Assembly (NCBI GenBank): GCA_903828695.1
Contig: CAIKNE010000067.1
Coordinates: 1 to 40,712, forward strand
From: an uncultured Burkholderiales bacterium
GTDB taxonomy: Bacteria; Pseudomonadota; Gammaproteobacteria; Burkholderiales; Burkholderiaceae_C
Length of the DNA: 40,712 nucleotides
Direction of reading: 5' to 3'
The translations under genes and the position numbers were made by a program. The notes under the pieces are model-generated. The model saw only the letters and a program-made list of their open reading frames with translations, was not told the DNA's origin and did not search any database. This document shows, in pieces, positions 8,937-17,510 of this stretch (within the stretch, counting starts at the first letter, position 1; the number at the start of each line of letters is the position of its first letter).

Positions 8937-9884
8937 TCAGTTTGCAGCGATTAATTCTTTGACCTGTGCCAACGTAGTTGGGTCATACAGAGGAGCGCTT
9001 TTCAGTGAGTTATCAATGCGAGGGGAGAGGCCACTCAGGACCTTTCCGGGGCCGCACTCTAGGGTGCACTCAACGCCCATACCCTTCATCACGCGAATGG
9101 TCTCAACCCATCGCACTGGACTAAATGCTTGTCTGTATAAGGACTCTTTGATGGACACCGGATCGGATTGAATCAAAACGTCAACATTGTTAATGACTTG
9201 AATCTTGGGGGCGTTAAAAGTAGCTTGCTCTAATTTTTCTTTTAACTTGTCCGCTGCGGGCTTCATCAGTGTGGAGTGAAAAGGCGCCGAGACGGGAAGA
9301 ATTAAAGCTCTCTTAGCCCCCATTGATTTTAGGACCTCGCAGGCCTTGTTAACCCCTGCTGCTGAGCCTGCAATGACCGTTTGCAATGGGTCGTTGAAGT
9401 TAACTGCTTGCACACACTCGCTGGTGTTCTCGCGCTCAACCTGTGCGCAACCTTCTATGACCTTATCAGACGCCAGGCCTAGGATTGCCGCCATCGCGCC
9501 CACACCTACTGGGACTGCGTCTTGCATGGACTGGGCTCTAAATCGCACCAACGGCGCAGCCTCTTTGAGGCTGAGTACGCCTGCGCAAACCAAAGCCGAG
9601 TATTCGCCCAGTGAGTGGCCAGCCATGACGCTTGGATCAGCTCCGCCCTCAGACTTCCAGACACGGTAAGCTGCAACGCCCGCAGCGAGCATCACTGGTT
9701 GTGTGTTAGTTGTGAGTGAGAGCTCCTCTTTTGTGCCAGAGGCGATGAGCTTACCCAAATCTTCTGAAAGCGCATCTGATGCTTCCCCGAGGGTTTCGAG
9801 GACGCTTGGGTGCGCTCCCCAGGCATCGAGCATGCCTACAGACTGTGAGCCTTGTCCGGGGAATAAAAATGCAATATTTTTCAT
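8937..9884 (-). CDS. fabD: Malonyl-CoA:ACP transacylase
   Basis: Transfers malonyl from CoA to ACP, supplying the extender unit. 315 aa, typical length. It opens with the family motif FPGQGSQSVGM, has the nucleophile Ser91 in GHSLGEYSAL, and keeps the later His in SAPFHSTLM. It lies between fabH (15 bp upstream) and fabG and should be translated from the same message. No anomalies were seen. Confidence 0.97.
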   Translation of the reverse strand: MKNIAFLFPGQGSQSVGMLDAWGAHPSVLETLGEASDALSEDLGKLIASGTKEELSLTTNTQPVMLAAGVAAYRVWKSEGGADPSVMAGHSLGEYSALVCAGVLSLKEAAPLVRFRAQSMQDAVPVGVGAMAAILGLASDKVIEGCAQVERENTSECVQAVNFNDPLQTVIAGSAAGVNKACEVLKSMGAKRALILPVSAPFHSTLMKPAADKLKEKLEQATFNAPKIQVINNVDVLIQSDPVSIKESLYRQAFSPVRWVETIRVMKGMGVECTLECGPGKVLSGLSPRIDNSLKSAPLYDPTTLAQVKELIAAN

Positions 9885-9899
9885 GAATTCGTTTGATGA

Positions 9900-10901
9900 T
9901 TAAAACTTCAAAACCGCTGAACCCCAGGTAAATCCACCACCAACTCCTTCGAGCAATAAGTTCTGCCCCTTTTTGATTTGACCCGTTCGTACGCCGTGGT
10001 CGAGTGCCAATGGGATTGAGGCAGCAGAGGTGTTGCCGTGGTCTTGCACGGTGAGAATGACACGTTCCATGGGTAAGCCCATTTTCTTGGCCGTGCTTTG
10101 TATGATCCTAATGTTGGCTTGGTGGGGAACTAACCAATCAATGTCCTTGGGCTCCAAGCCAGCTTTTTTCAGACTCGTCATAGCAGTTTGCTCTAAGAGG
10201 CTAACTGCAAGTTTGAAAACAGCTTGTCCGTTCATTTTGAGCAGAGGCTCCCCCATAATTTGTCCACCGCTCACATGCCCGGGTACACACAATATATCGG
10301 TATGTTTGCCGTCCGAGTGGATGTCTGTTGACAAAATACCGGGTGAATCAGAGGCCTCTAGGACTACCGCTCCTGCGCCGTCGCCGAATAATACGCTCGT
10401 AGTTCGGTCCTTGAAGTCTAATAGTCTCGAGAAAACTTCTGCGCCGACTACCAAAGCTCTCTCGGCCCGCCCAGCGCAGATCATTGCGTCAGCAACACTC
10501 AATGCGTAGATAAAGCCACTACAAACCGCTTGGATGTCAAAGGCTGGCGCCCCCGCAATGGCGCGAGAAGCTTCATTGATACCCTGGAGTTTGTTCTGCA
10601 AAATGCACGCCGTTGATGGGAAAACCATGTCGGGAGTGGATGTTGCGACGATGATGAGGTCTATCCCTTCAGCTCCAATGCCTGCAGCACTTAGTGCTTG
10701 CTTACTGGCTTCAAATGCAAGGTCGCTACTGAATATGCCATCATCCACAAAGTGGCGGGCACCAATGCCAGTCCTCTCTATGATCCAAGGCTCAGAGCTC
10801 TCAATGCCTAATTTGGCGAGTTGGTCAACAATTTGTGCGTTGGTGACTTTGCGCGTGGGTAAGTAACTACCGGTGCCAATGATTCGTGAGTATCTTGTCA
10901 T
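9900..10901 (-). CDS. fabH: 3-oxoacyl-[acyl-carrier-protein] synthase III (KAS III)
   Basis: Starts fatty-acid synthesis by condensing acetyl-CoA with malonyl-ACP. 333 aa. The Cys-His-Asn triad is visible: Cys127 in AVCSGF, His in VPHQANIRI and Asn in DHGNTSAAS (usually GHGNTSAAS; the Gly-to-Asp change is next to, not at, the catalytic Asn). The start ATG overlaps the plsX stop in an ATGA, so it is translationally coupled to plsX. Confidence 0.97.
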   Translation of the reverse strand: MTRYSRIIGTGSYLPTRKVTNAQIVDQLAKLGIESSEPWIIERTGIGARHFVDDGIFSSDLAFEASKQALSAAGIGAEGIDLIIVATSTPDMVFPSTACILQNKLQGINEASRAIAGAPAFDIQAVCSGFIYALSVADAMICAGRAERALVVGAEVFSRLLDFKDRTTSVLFGDGAGAVVLEASDSPGILSTDIHSDGKHTDILCVPGHVSGGQIMGEPLLKMNGQAVFKLAVSLLEQTAMTSLKKAGLEPKDIDWLVPHQANIRIIQSTAKKMGLPMERVILTVQDHGNTSAASIPLALDHGVRTGQIKKGQNLLLEGVGGGFTWGSAVLKF

Positions 10902-11950
10902 TCATCTATAGTGCTGTTGCTCAAATCTTTGCCAAGTTGGCTTGAGGCCAAAAAAGGCGCTGCGTGAGCGATTCGTAAACGAACCTTTTCCAGCAAGTTG
11001 TTATGGACAGCATCATACGCTCGGTTTAAGGCATTTTCAAAAGCAAGCACGTCAGCTGAGCCATGACTTTTAAATACCAGTCCTCGCAGACCAAGTAATG
11101 CCGCTCCATTGTGTCTTCTATGGTCAACACGCTTTTTAAATGCAGATAACGCCGGAAGAGCTATTAATCCCGAAAGTTTAGTGAAGATGTTCCTTGAGAA
11201 GCCTTCTTTTAACATGGTTGATACCATGGCAGCGAGCCCTTCAATTGCTTTTAAAGCGACATTGCCAACAAACCCATCACAAACCACTATATCTGTGGTT
11301 CCCTTAAAAATATCGTTACCTTCGACATTTCCGTAGAAATTGAGATCGCCGGAGATGGCTGCAGATCGCATCAATTCACCGGTTCTTTTGATCATTTCGC
11401 CGCCTTTTATGGCTTCTTCGCCAATATTGAGTAGGCCAACGGTGGGCTCTTCTATACCCTGGAGAACGCTTACAAGGGCTGATCCCATAACGGCAAATTG
11501 CAGGAGGTGTTCTGCTGTGCAGTCTACGTTAGCGCCTAAATCCAACATTGTCGTTCCACCGCCCTTAGCGTTAGGCATTTGACCTGCAATTGCGGGACGC
11601 TCGATTCCGTCTAAGGTTTTCAGAACATACCGAGCAATGGCCATTAAGGCTCCCGTGTTTCCTGCTGAAACGGCTACTTGTGCGTGAGAGTCTCTGACTT
11701 GTTCGATGCAAATCCGCATGGAAGATTTTTTTTTACGTCGAAGCGCTACTTCGATCGAGTCGTCCATTTCTACCATCTCAGGTGACTCAGTAATTTGGAG
11801 TCTAGGGTGAGAGAAATCAATGACACTGTCTTTTAAGACAACGCAGATAAGTTGCGCGTCAGGGTGTTGCTCTAAGAAATGACGGCAAGCAGGTAGTGTG
11901 ACTGATAAGCCGTGATCTCCACCCATGCAGTCAACGGACAAGGTAATCAT
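10898..11950 (-). CDS. plsX: Phosphate acyltransferase PlsX
   Basis: Makes acyl-phosphate from acyl-ACP for the PlsY route of phosphatidic acid synthesis. 350 aa. Family marks include [14 protein letters not shown] at the N-terminus, [11 protein letters not shown] and [17 protein letters not shown], and the late [16 protein letters not shown]. It follows rpmF by 103 bp, with a terminator-like hairpin in between, and overlaps fabH by 4 bp. No obvious SD precedes the ATG. Confidence 0.97.
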   Translation of the reverse strand: MITLSVDCMGGDHGLSVTLPACRHFLEQHPDAQLICVVLKDSVIDFSHPRLQITESPEMVEMDDSIEVALRRKKKSSMRICIEQVRDSHAQVAVSAGNTGALMAIARYVLKTLDGIERPAIAGQMPNAKGGGTTMLDLGANVDCTAEHLLQFAVMGSALVSVLQGIEEPTVGLLNIGEEAIKGGEMIKRTGELMRSAAISGDLNFYGNVEGNDIFKGTTDIVVCDGFVGNVALKAIEGLAAMVSTMLKEGFSRNIFTKLSGLIALPALSAFKKRVDHRRHNGAALLGLRGLVFKSHGSADVLAFENALNRAYDAVHNNLLEKVRLRIAHAAPFLASSQLGKDLSNSTIDE

Positions 11951-12003
11951 GTTTTGACGGCGCGCAGAGGAGTTGGTTTACTAAAACAGGTGAGCACTAA
12001 TGC

Positions 12004-12037
12004 AAAAGCCCGCGCCATATAACTAAGCGACGGGCTT
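12004..12037 (-). terminator. Attenuator or partial terminator between rpmF and plsX
   Basis: On the minus strand AAGCCCG (12031-12037) pairs with CGGGCTT (12006-12012). The stem is extended by 3 bp after a one-base bulge (12027-12029 with 12013-12015), leaving an 11-nt loop. Four U residues end the hairpin, two of them within the stem. The short U tract suggests partial readthrough, which suits a very highly expressed ribosomal gene followed by lipid enzymes. Confidence 0.65.
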
Positions 12038-12053
12038 GTGCGAATGTGAAGCG

Positions 12054-12236
12054 TTAAGCTTCTGATTTGGTTTTTAATACCTTGCGACCACGGTAAAAGC
12101 CATTTGGGCTAATGTGGTGACGCAAATGAACTTCGCCACTGGTTGGCTCTAAAGCTAATCCAGGCACATTCAACGCATTATGTGAACGGTGCATTCCACG
12201 CTTGGAAGGAGATTTTTTATTTTGTTGGACGGCCAT
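12054..12236 (-). CDS. rpmF: Large-subunit ribosomal protein bL32
   Basis: A basic 60-aa protein of the 50S subunit. The start [19 protein letters not shown] is the family signature, followed by NALNVPGL and the C-terminal [15 protein letters not shown]. No zinc-binding Cys pair is present, so this is the Cys-free form. A good SD (GAGGAG) precedes the ATG. It is placed between yceD and plsX, the widely conserved bacterial order. Its leader carries a clear stem-loop and a TATAAT box. Confidence 0.98.
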   Translation of the reverse strand: MAVQQNKKSPSKRGMHRSHNALNVPGLALEPTSGEVHLRHHISPNGFYRGRKVLKTKSEA

Positions 12237-12283
12237 GTCAGGCTCCTCGGAATTCTTGGGTTTTCGTATCTAGGACAGTCAGT

Positions 12284-12301
12284 ATCAAGGAAGACCTTGA
12301 T
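12284..12301 (-). promoter_or_regulatory. Stem-loop in the rpmF 5' leader
   Basis: A perfect 7-bp stem (ATCAAGG / CCTTGAT) closes a UCUU tetraloop; outside it GTCA can pair with TGAC across a 1x2 internal loop. It lies about 10-27 nt into the transcript predicted from the TATAAT at 12318-12323 and 48 nt before rpmF. Possible roles are L32 feedback control, mRNA protection or RNase processing; none is shown. Confidence 0.5.
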
Positions 12302-12317
12302 TTGACAATAGCCCTCT

Positions 12318-12323
12318 ATTATA
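12318..12323 (-). promoter_or_regulatory. rpmF -10 box
   Basis: A perfect TATAAT on the minus strand, with transcription expected to begin near 12311, 75 bp before the rpmF start. The -35 element is poor (TTAGCC at an 18-bp spacing). It gives rpmF and the fab genes a promoter separate from yceD. Confidence 0.55.
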
Positions 12324-12361
12324 GCGCACTCCTTTGATTTCGGCTAATTCTGTCGGTCTAT

Positions 12362-12910
12362 TCAGTGATTTGTGGGTTTTTTCAACTGTTCAAGCACTGC
12401 AAATGGGTTGGGGCGCTCGAATTCTGTGCTCTGAGCGTTTTCTTCTGCAAGACTTGCAAGGTAAGCGTTATGGCAACTTGGGTGCCTTGGCACAATAGGC
12501 ATACTCATAATAAGTTCATCCTCAATGAGTTCTAAAGAATTAAATTTTCTATCAATAACAAGTAAATCCTCTTCATTTTCGTCGTCTTGTGCGAGTGCAA
12601 CTTGTTCGTCTGCTACAAAGCGGAAGCTCCTTGACACCCCTAAATCAAAGTTAGCAGGGGCCAGACAACGTTGGCACGTAAGCGTTAGTTGTGTTTTGGC
12701 CTGTAGGTGGAGCCAGATTTGATTTTCACCGTCTTCGGACTTGATTTCCTCGCCCCTCAAGCTCCAATGAACGATTTCATTGGGTGATTCACGAAGATCC
12801 TCCCCCTTAAGGCGGGGGAACAAGTCCAAAGCATCATCGCCTGAAATGGAGGTGGCACTCTTTGCAAAGGTCAATATATCTAGTTGATTTAGATGTAAAT
12901 TATTTTTCAT
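12362..12910 (-). CDS. yceD: YceD family protein (DUF177), bL32/23S rRNA-associated
   Basis: A DUF177/YceD protein of 182 aa, found next to rpmF in most bacteria. The family has been linked to 23S rRNA accumulation or processing, but its molecular role is not settled. A metal-site-like LTCQRCLAP pair is present in the middle, and PRHPSCHNAY near the C-terminus could supply further ligands. I chose the ATG at 12910 (MKNNLHLNQLDI); the longer frame would start at a TTG. GGAG lies just 2 nt before this ATG, unusually close. It is divergent from maf. Confidence 0.85.
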   Translation of the reverse strand: MKNNLHLNQLDILTFAKSATSISGDDALDLFPRLKGEDLRESPNEIVHWSLRGEEIKSEDGENQIWLHLQAKTQLTLTCQRCLAPANFDLGVSRSFRFVADEQVALAQDDENEEDLLVIDRKFNSLELIEDELIMSMPIVPRHPSCHNAYLASLAEENAQSTEFERPNPFAVLEQLKKPTNH

Positions 12911-12960
12911 CACTCCGAGTGTAAGAGAATCGGGGGAGAAGAAACCCAATTTCAAATATT

Positions 12961-13551
12961 ATGCTGAATTTAAGTCCTCCCCTCATCTTAGCTTCAACTT
13001 CGGTTTATCGGCGTGAGTTGTTACAGCGCCTTCGCATACCGTTTGAAGTAGTTGCCCCGCACGTGGATGAGACCCCGATGCCCAAGGAGACCCCGCAAGA
13101 CCTAGCCTCTCGGTTGGCACTCGCCAAAGCTCACGCGGTAGCTAAGAACAGCCCCGAGGCGGTTGTCATTGGGTCCGATCAAGTTGTAAATTTGAGAGGA
13201 GAATGCTTGGGTAAACCTGGGACGCATGAAAAAGCATTCCATCAACTCCAAAGATTGTCCGGTCATGAGGTGTTTTTCGAAACAGCTGTGGCAGTCATTT
13301 GTCTCAATAATAATCTTCAAACCCACGAGCTGGTTCGTATTAGAGTTAAGTTTCGCGAGTTAGGGGACGTTGAAATTGAAAGCTACCTGCGCGCAGAAAC
13401 CCCCTACGACTGTGCGGGCAGCGCCAAGAGTGAGGGGCTGGGAATTACGCTCTTAGACCTTATTGAGAGTAACGACCCGACCGCCTTGGTGGGGCTGCCA
13501 CTCATTGCAACCTCTCGCATGCTTAGGCAGGCAGGTTTGAAATTCTTTTAA
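12961..13551 (+). CDS. Maf-family nucleoside triphosphate pyrophosphatase (YceF type)
   Basis: Hydrolyses non-standard nucleoside triphosphates. E. coli YceF prefers 7-methyl-GTP, and the next-to-rpmF location supports that subgroup. 196 aa, with the family marks LASTSVYRRELLQRL, HVDET, SRLALAKA, the acidic IGSDQVV and CLGKP, and the later YDCAGSAKSEGLG. The ATG at 12961 is 50 bp from the divergent yceD start. It is followed after 9 bp by the methyltransferase gene. Confidence 0.93.
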   Translation: MLNLSPPLILASTSVYRRELLQRLRIPFEVVAPHVDETPMPKETPQDLASRLALAKAHAVAKNSPEAVVIGSDQVVNLRGECLGKPGTHEKAFHQLQRLSGHEVFFETAVAVICLNNNLQTHELVRIRVKFRELGDVEIESYLRAETPYDCAGSAKSEGLGITLLDLIESNDPTALVGLPLIATSRMLRQAGLKFF

Positions 13552-13560
13552 TCATTGCTC

Positions 13561-14376
13561 ATGACCATCCAGCCTAATCAAATCAGACACGACCTAAGTG
13601 GCCAACGGGGCACCCTCTTTTTGGTACCCGCACCGCTGGACTTTGGTTGTTCCACTCAAGCACCCATCACCGTTGCATTGCCCGCACGTACCCTAGAAGT
13701 GGCAAGTGGTCTAGAGTATTGGATTTGTGAGAACGCCAAAACACTTCGTGCATATCTTAAAAGAGTGGGGGAGGTTTATCCTCTGAAATTGGCTATCCAG
13801 CAGGTACAAATCCAGGAGTTACCTCACGCTGTTCATAAAAAAGGCGATCATTTGGGCGAGACCCGTAGCCAACAAAGAAGTAGTGTTGAAGATTTGTTAA
13901 AACCTGCGCTACTGGGCAATTCTATGGGTTTAGCGAGTGAGGCAGGAATGCCTGCCGTGGCTGATCCGGGTTCCTCCGTCGTTCGTGCCGCTCACGCGCT
14001 GAACATTAACGTGGTGCCTTTGGTTGGACCCTCTTCGCTGTTGATGGCCTTGTCAGCTATGGGGCTTAACGGACAAAGTTTTGCTTTTGTGGGCTATGTT
14101 CCTCATGAAAGCGCTGCTTTGCAAAAACGCCTCAAAGAGTTGGAAGGTATCGTTTTGAGAACGCAGCAGACTCAACTTTTAATCGAGACACCTTATAGAA
14201 ATAACGCGCTCTTTAAGGGCATGCTCAGCACGCTTCAACCCAATACGAGGGTGGGTGTGAGTGTTGGATTGACGCTAGAGAGTGGTCAAAACAAATGTCA
14301 AAGCGTGGCAGATTGGAGAACGCAGTTTTTTGAGCTACCCCAAAATGTACCTGTTGTTTTTGCAATCGGTACTTAA
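13561..14376 (+). CDS. SAM-dependent methyltransferase, RsmI-like (tetrapyrrole methylase fold)
   Basis: A 271-aa protein with the tetrapyrrole (corrin/porphyrin) methylase fold of RsmI, which 2'-O-methylates C1402 of 16S rRNA. Seen here: GTLFLVPAPL at the N-terminus (RsmI has GTLYxVATPIGN), then GLASEAGMPAVADPGSSVVRAA and LVGPSSLLMALSAMGLNGQSFAFVGYVP. The N-terminal loop differs and the central region is longer, so this is a paralogue with an unproven substrate rather than RsmI itself. I took the ATG at 13561; a TTG two codons earlier is possible. It is cotranscribed with maf and meets sppA head-on. Confidence 0.82.
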   Translation: MTIQPNQIRHDLSGQRGTLFLVPAPLDFGCSTQAPITVALPARTLEVASGLEYWICENAKTLRAYLKRVGEVYPLKLAIQQVQIQELPHAVHKKGDHLGETRSQQRSSVEDLLKPALLGNSMGLASEAGMPAVADPGSSVVRAAHALNINVVPLVGPSSLLMALSAMGLNGQSFAFVGYVPHESAALQKRLKELEGIVLRTQQTQLLIETPYRNNALFKGMLSTLQPNTRVGVSVGLTLESGQNKCQSVADWRTQFFELPQNVPVVFAIGT

Positions 14377-14420
14377 TCATGATGATATTGATCTGCGCTC
14401 CAGTTCAATGACTTGAGGGT

Positions 14421-15491
14421 TTAGTGAACTTCGGGCCAGCTTTTCAAAGCTTTTACTGCACCAGCGCCCATCGCCGCCCCAAAGCGTTTAGCAAGTCTTT
14501 CAGCAACGTTATCTCTTTTTGTATAGTCAACCAAATCTTCAGCTTTGACGATTTCCCTTGCGACATAGTCTATGCTTCCCAATCCGTCAGCGAGTCCCAT
14601 ATCCACAGCTTCCTTGCCGGTCCAAAATAAACCACTGAAAAGATCTGGGGAATCCTTTAAGCGATCGCCTCGGCCCTCTTTGACGACTTCAATGAATTGT
14701 TTGTGGATTTGGTCGAGCATATTTTGTGCAAATGCTCGGTGCGTTTTGGAGAGTGGACTAAAGGGATCCATAAATCCTTTGTTCTCACCCGCAGTTAGGA
14801 GTCTTCGCTCCACGCCTACTTTGTCCATAATTCCAGTAAAACCAAATCCATCCATTAAAACGCCGATGCTCCCGACGATGCTTGCTTTGTCAACGTAGAT
14901 GTCGTCCGCTGCAACGGCAATGTAGTAAGCCGCGGAGGCGCAACTCTCCTCAACAACTGCATAGACTGGTATTTTGTGCTTCGCTTTCAAGCGTCTAATT
15001 TCATCATTAATCATGCCCGCCTGGACTGGACTTCCCCCGGGAGAGTTGATCAGTAAAACAACCGCTTTTGAGTTTTCATCTTCAAATGCATCCTTGAGGG
15101 CTTGGTTGATCCACTCTGCACTTGCATCTGAGTCGGCAGATATTTCCCCTTTGATCTCCACGACACTGGTGTGCACACCGTTGGTAGTGGTTGGCCCCGT
15201 ATTTTTGTAAAGCGTAATCAAGCCCGCAATGATTAACACAACCAGCCAACTCATTCTGACAACAGTTTTCCATCGGCGTGATTGTTTTTGTTCCTCAAGT
15301 GCAGCAAAAGCCCATTTCTCAAGAGTCACTTGACCCCAACTCGCAGGGTTATGGTCGCCTTGAGAGGTTTGAGCTGTGGGACCACCCTGTGCAGCGCTAG
15401 GTGAGGGTTGGGATGTTGGGTTGGAGGAGGGATGAGGCGCCGGGTTAGGAGCAGAATTGGGGGAATTGAATTCGTTGGGAGGAGTGTTCAT
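14421..15491 (-). CDS. sppA: Signal peptide peptidase SppA-type S49 serine protease
   Basis: A membrane-anchored periplasmic peptidase of the short (about 36-kDa) S49 type, 356 aa, which degrades released signal peptides. A Pro/Ser/Asn/Gln-rich segment (about 7-45) leads to one membrane anchor near 80-97 (SWLVVLIIAGLITLY). The protease core has NSPGGSPVQAG, the nucleophile Ser region ESCASAAYYIAVAADDIY, and the base Lys in GENKGFMDPFSP. It begins one base after the Rieske gene stop, in the rluC operon. The low-complexity N-terminus, probably cytosolic, is a common Burkholderiales variation. Confidence 0.93.
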   Translation of the reverse strand: MNTPPNEFNSPNSAPNPAPHPSSNPTSQPSPSAAQGGPTAQTSQGDHNPASWGQVTLEKWAFAALEEQKQSRRWKTVVRMSWLVVLIIAGLITLYKNTGPTTTNGVHTSVVEIKGEISADSDASAEWINQALKDAFEDENSKAVVLLINSPGGSPVQAGMINDEIRRLKAKHKIPVYAVVEESCASAAYYIAVAADDIYVDKASIVGSIGVLMDGFGFTGIMDKVGVERRLLTAGENKGFMDPFSPLSKTHRAFAQNMLDQIHKQFIEVVKEGRGDRLKDSPDLFSGLFWTGKEAVDMGLADGLGSIDYVAREIVKAEDLVDYTKRDNVAERLAKRFGAAMGAGAVKALKSWPEVH

Positions 15492-15492
15492 T

Positions 15493-15858
15493 TTAAAAAT
15501 CGATCATTTTCAAGTTGTAATTAGTATGCCAGTAGACTTTGTTATCGGTCTCCGAGATTGTGATTTTGATTAAATGTCCACGGCAAGGTCCCTCCACGCA
15601 TTGTCCACTACTTGGTGCGTAAACTGCACCATGTGTTGCGCACAAGATCCACTGTCCTGTGGGATCAAAAAATCGGTTGGGTTGGTAATCCATCTCCATC
15701 GGAATGTGCGCGCAGCGGTTTAGGTAAGCATGCACTTGATCCTCATAGCGAACCGCAAAGGCTCGGCAAGTCATTCCCTCATAAACAACGTCAAAGGGAA
15801 CAGCGAGACCTGAGTTGAGCAGGGCGCTGGATGGGCACAGAAACATCTTCTCATCCAT
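15493..15858 (-). CDS. Rieske [2Fe-2S] domain protein
   Basis: A small stand-alone Rieske ferredoxin-like protein, 121 aa. Both cluster-ligand pairs are complete: C49-x-H51 (RCAHIP) and C73-x2-H76 (CATHG). There is no membrane anchor or signal peptide, so it should be cytosolic, unlike the bc1 Rieske subunit. No oxygenase partner is next to it. It overlaps the HAD phosphatase gene by 8 bp and ends one base before sppA. Its redox partner is unknown. A second Met (residue 5) is an alternative start. Confidence 0.9.
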   Translation of the reverse strand: MDEKMFLCPSSALLNSGLAVPFDVVYEGMTCRAFAVRYEDQVHAYLNRCAHIPMEMDYQPNRFFDPTGQWILCATHGAVYAPSSGQCVEGPCRGHLIKITISETDNKVYWHTNYNLKMIDF

Positions 15859-16522
15859 TCTCTTTGATCCACGTATGCAGTTGGTGTACAGAATGAGCTA
15901 CGAATAAGGGCTTGTACTGTTCCAAACTCTCACCCCTATGTGCTCCGTAACTCACGCCGATACTGGCACAACCCGCTCTTTGTGCCATCAAAAGATCATG
16001 CGAGGTGTCTCCAATCATGAGTGTGCGCGAGGGCAGGACTCTGAACTCCTCCATCAACTCCAGTAACATTTTGGGATCGGGTTTGCCTGCGGTTTCATCC
16101 GCTGTTCTTGATGAATGAAAGACATGCTTTAGCTCTGCTGTTTCGAGCGCGTCGTTCAGACCGTTGCGGCTTTTGCCTGTGGCAACTGCAATTTTGAAGG
16201 CCTGCGCACGCAGTTCGCTCAACATCGGTAATACACCGTCAAATAGGACTAAATCATCTCTTCGTGTGACGTAGTAGTGGCTGTAACGTTTGCTGAGCTC
16301 AGGGTACTTCTCTGGGGGCACGTCAGGGGCTGCGTGGGCTAACGCAGGGCCAAGGGCTAGACCAATGACGTATGCGGCTTGCTCGTCCGAGGGAATTGCT
16401 CCGCCCACATCACGTACGGCGTCTTTGATACAGTTGACGATGATTTTGGTTGAATCAAAGAGCGTACCGTCCCAGTCAAAAGCAATTAGGTCAAATTGTC
16501 TTTGGGGGCGGGGGTTGGACAT
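15851..16522 (-). CDS. HAD-IA family phosphatase (phosphoglycolate phosphatase-like)
   Basis: A haloacid-dehalogenase-superfamily hydrolase of 223 aa. Motif I is FDWDGTLFDS with nucleophile D16 and acid/base D18, motif II is VATGKS, and motifs III/IV are GKPDP with MIGDTSHDLLMAQRAG. The helical cap between motif I and II is of the Gph/PpaX subtype. The substrate (2-phosphoglycolate, pyrophosphate or another phosphoester) cannot be fixed. I chose the ATG at 16522 over a TTG two codons upstream. Its start lies 32 bp inside rluC and its end overlaps the Rieske gene, so the group is translationally coupled. Confidence 0.88.
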   Translation of the reverse strand: MSNPRPQRQFDLIAFDWDGTLFDSTKIIVNCIKDAVRDVGGAIPSDEQAAYVIGLALGPALAHAAPDVPPEKYPELSKRYSHYYVTRRDDLVLFDGVLPMLSELRAQAFKIAVATGKSRNGLNDALETAELKHVFHSSRTADETAGKPDPKMLLELMEEFRVLPSRTLMIGDTSHDLLMAQRAGCASIGVSYGAHRGESLEQYKPLFVAHSVHQLHTWIKENG

Positions 16523-17510
16523 GGTCAATAAAATCCTGAAGTTCTGTTGGAAGGGGGGCCTCTAAGAGGACGCTTTTTTCGCTGTTGGGGTGATTAAAGC
16601 GAAGGCGCCAAGCATGCAAGAACATGCGCTTGAGTCCCATTTTCTTGAGTTCCCTATTGTGTTCGAAATCACCGTACTTATCATCCCCAACAATCGGATA
16701 CCCCTGGCTTGCAAGGTGAACTCTAATTTGGTGGGTTCGTCCCGTTTTGATCGTCACCTCCAAAAGGCTATAGCCCCCGACCAAACGGGATAACTTGACC
16801 AACGTGATGGCGCGCATTCCTGTGGGGTCGTTGTGCGCCAAGACTTTGACCCTGCGTTCCCCTTCTGCTACCCCGTCACCCGCACCCACCGTGTATTTAA
16901 GGAGGGGGAGGTCAATCACCTTCTTGTTGGAGGGCCATTGCCCCTTTACCAAGGCCAGGTAAGTTTTCCCGGTCTCTCGGCCCTTAAACTGGGCTTGGAG
17001 TTGGGTAAGGGCGCTTCTTTTCTTGGCGATCAGTAGTATCCCTGAGGTTTCTTTGTCCAGCCTGTGAACCAACTCTAAAAATTTGGCCAAGGGTCTTGCA
17101 CTGCGGAGTTGCTCGATAACGCCAAAACTAACGCCACTTCCTCCGTGAACCGCAACCCCTGAAGGTTTATTGATCGCAAGCATCCATTCATCTTCCAGCA
17201 AAATAGGAAACTCTTTGGGTGGTGAGGTGTCCTCTGGGGAAGGGGTCTCCCCCAGTTCCTTGCCATGGCTTAAGCGGACTGGGGGGACCCTGACAAGGTC
17301 GCCCGCGTTGAGTCGGGTTTGTGCCTCAACCCGGCCCTTGTTGATCCGCACCTCACCGCTACGGATGATTCTGTAGACGTGGGTTTTGGGCACCCCTTTG
17401 AGGTGTTTTATGAGAAAGTTGTCCAATCTTTGTCCCGCGGACTCCTCGTCAACGGTGATTGTTTTGGCGCTAGGCGGTTTTGCCGTCTTGTCTGGGTCTA
17501 TAATATTCAT
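16491..17510 (-). CDS. rluC: Ribosomal large-subunit pseudouridine synthase C (RluA family)
   Basis: Makes pseudouridines in 23S rRNA (955, 2504 and 2580 in E. coli). 339 aa from the ATG at 17510 (MNIIDPDK); the longer frame would need a TTG at 17540. An S4 RNA-binding domain (about 27-85, RLDNFLIKHLKGVPKTHVYRI...) precedes the catalytic domain with LVHRLDKETSGILL, whose Asp is the nucleophile. The late GRTHQIRVHLA motif is present. It is divergent from rne across 549 bp, the conserved betaproteobacterial arrangement, and overlaps the HAD gene. Confidence 0.94.
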   Translation of the reverse strand: MNIIDPDKTAKPPSAKTITVDEESAGQRLDNFLIKHLKGVPKTHVYRIIRSGEVRINKGRVEAQTRLNAGDLVRVPPVRLSHGKELGETPSPEDTSPPKEFPILLEDEWMLAINKPSGVAVHGGSGVSFGVIEQLRSARPLAKFLELVHRLDKETSGILLIAKKRSALTQLQAQFKGRETGKTYLALVKGQWPSNKKVIDLPLLKYTVGAGDGVAEGERRVKVLAHNDPTGMRAITLVKLSRLVGGYSLLEVTIKTGRTHQIRVHLASQGYPIVGDDKYGDFEHNRELKKMGLKRMFLHAWRLRFNHPNSEKSVLLEAPLPTELQDFIDHVQPPPPKTI

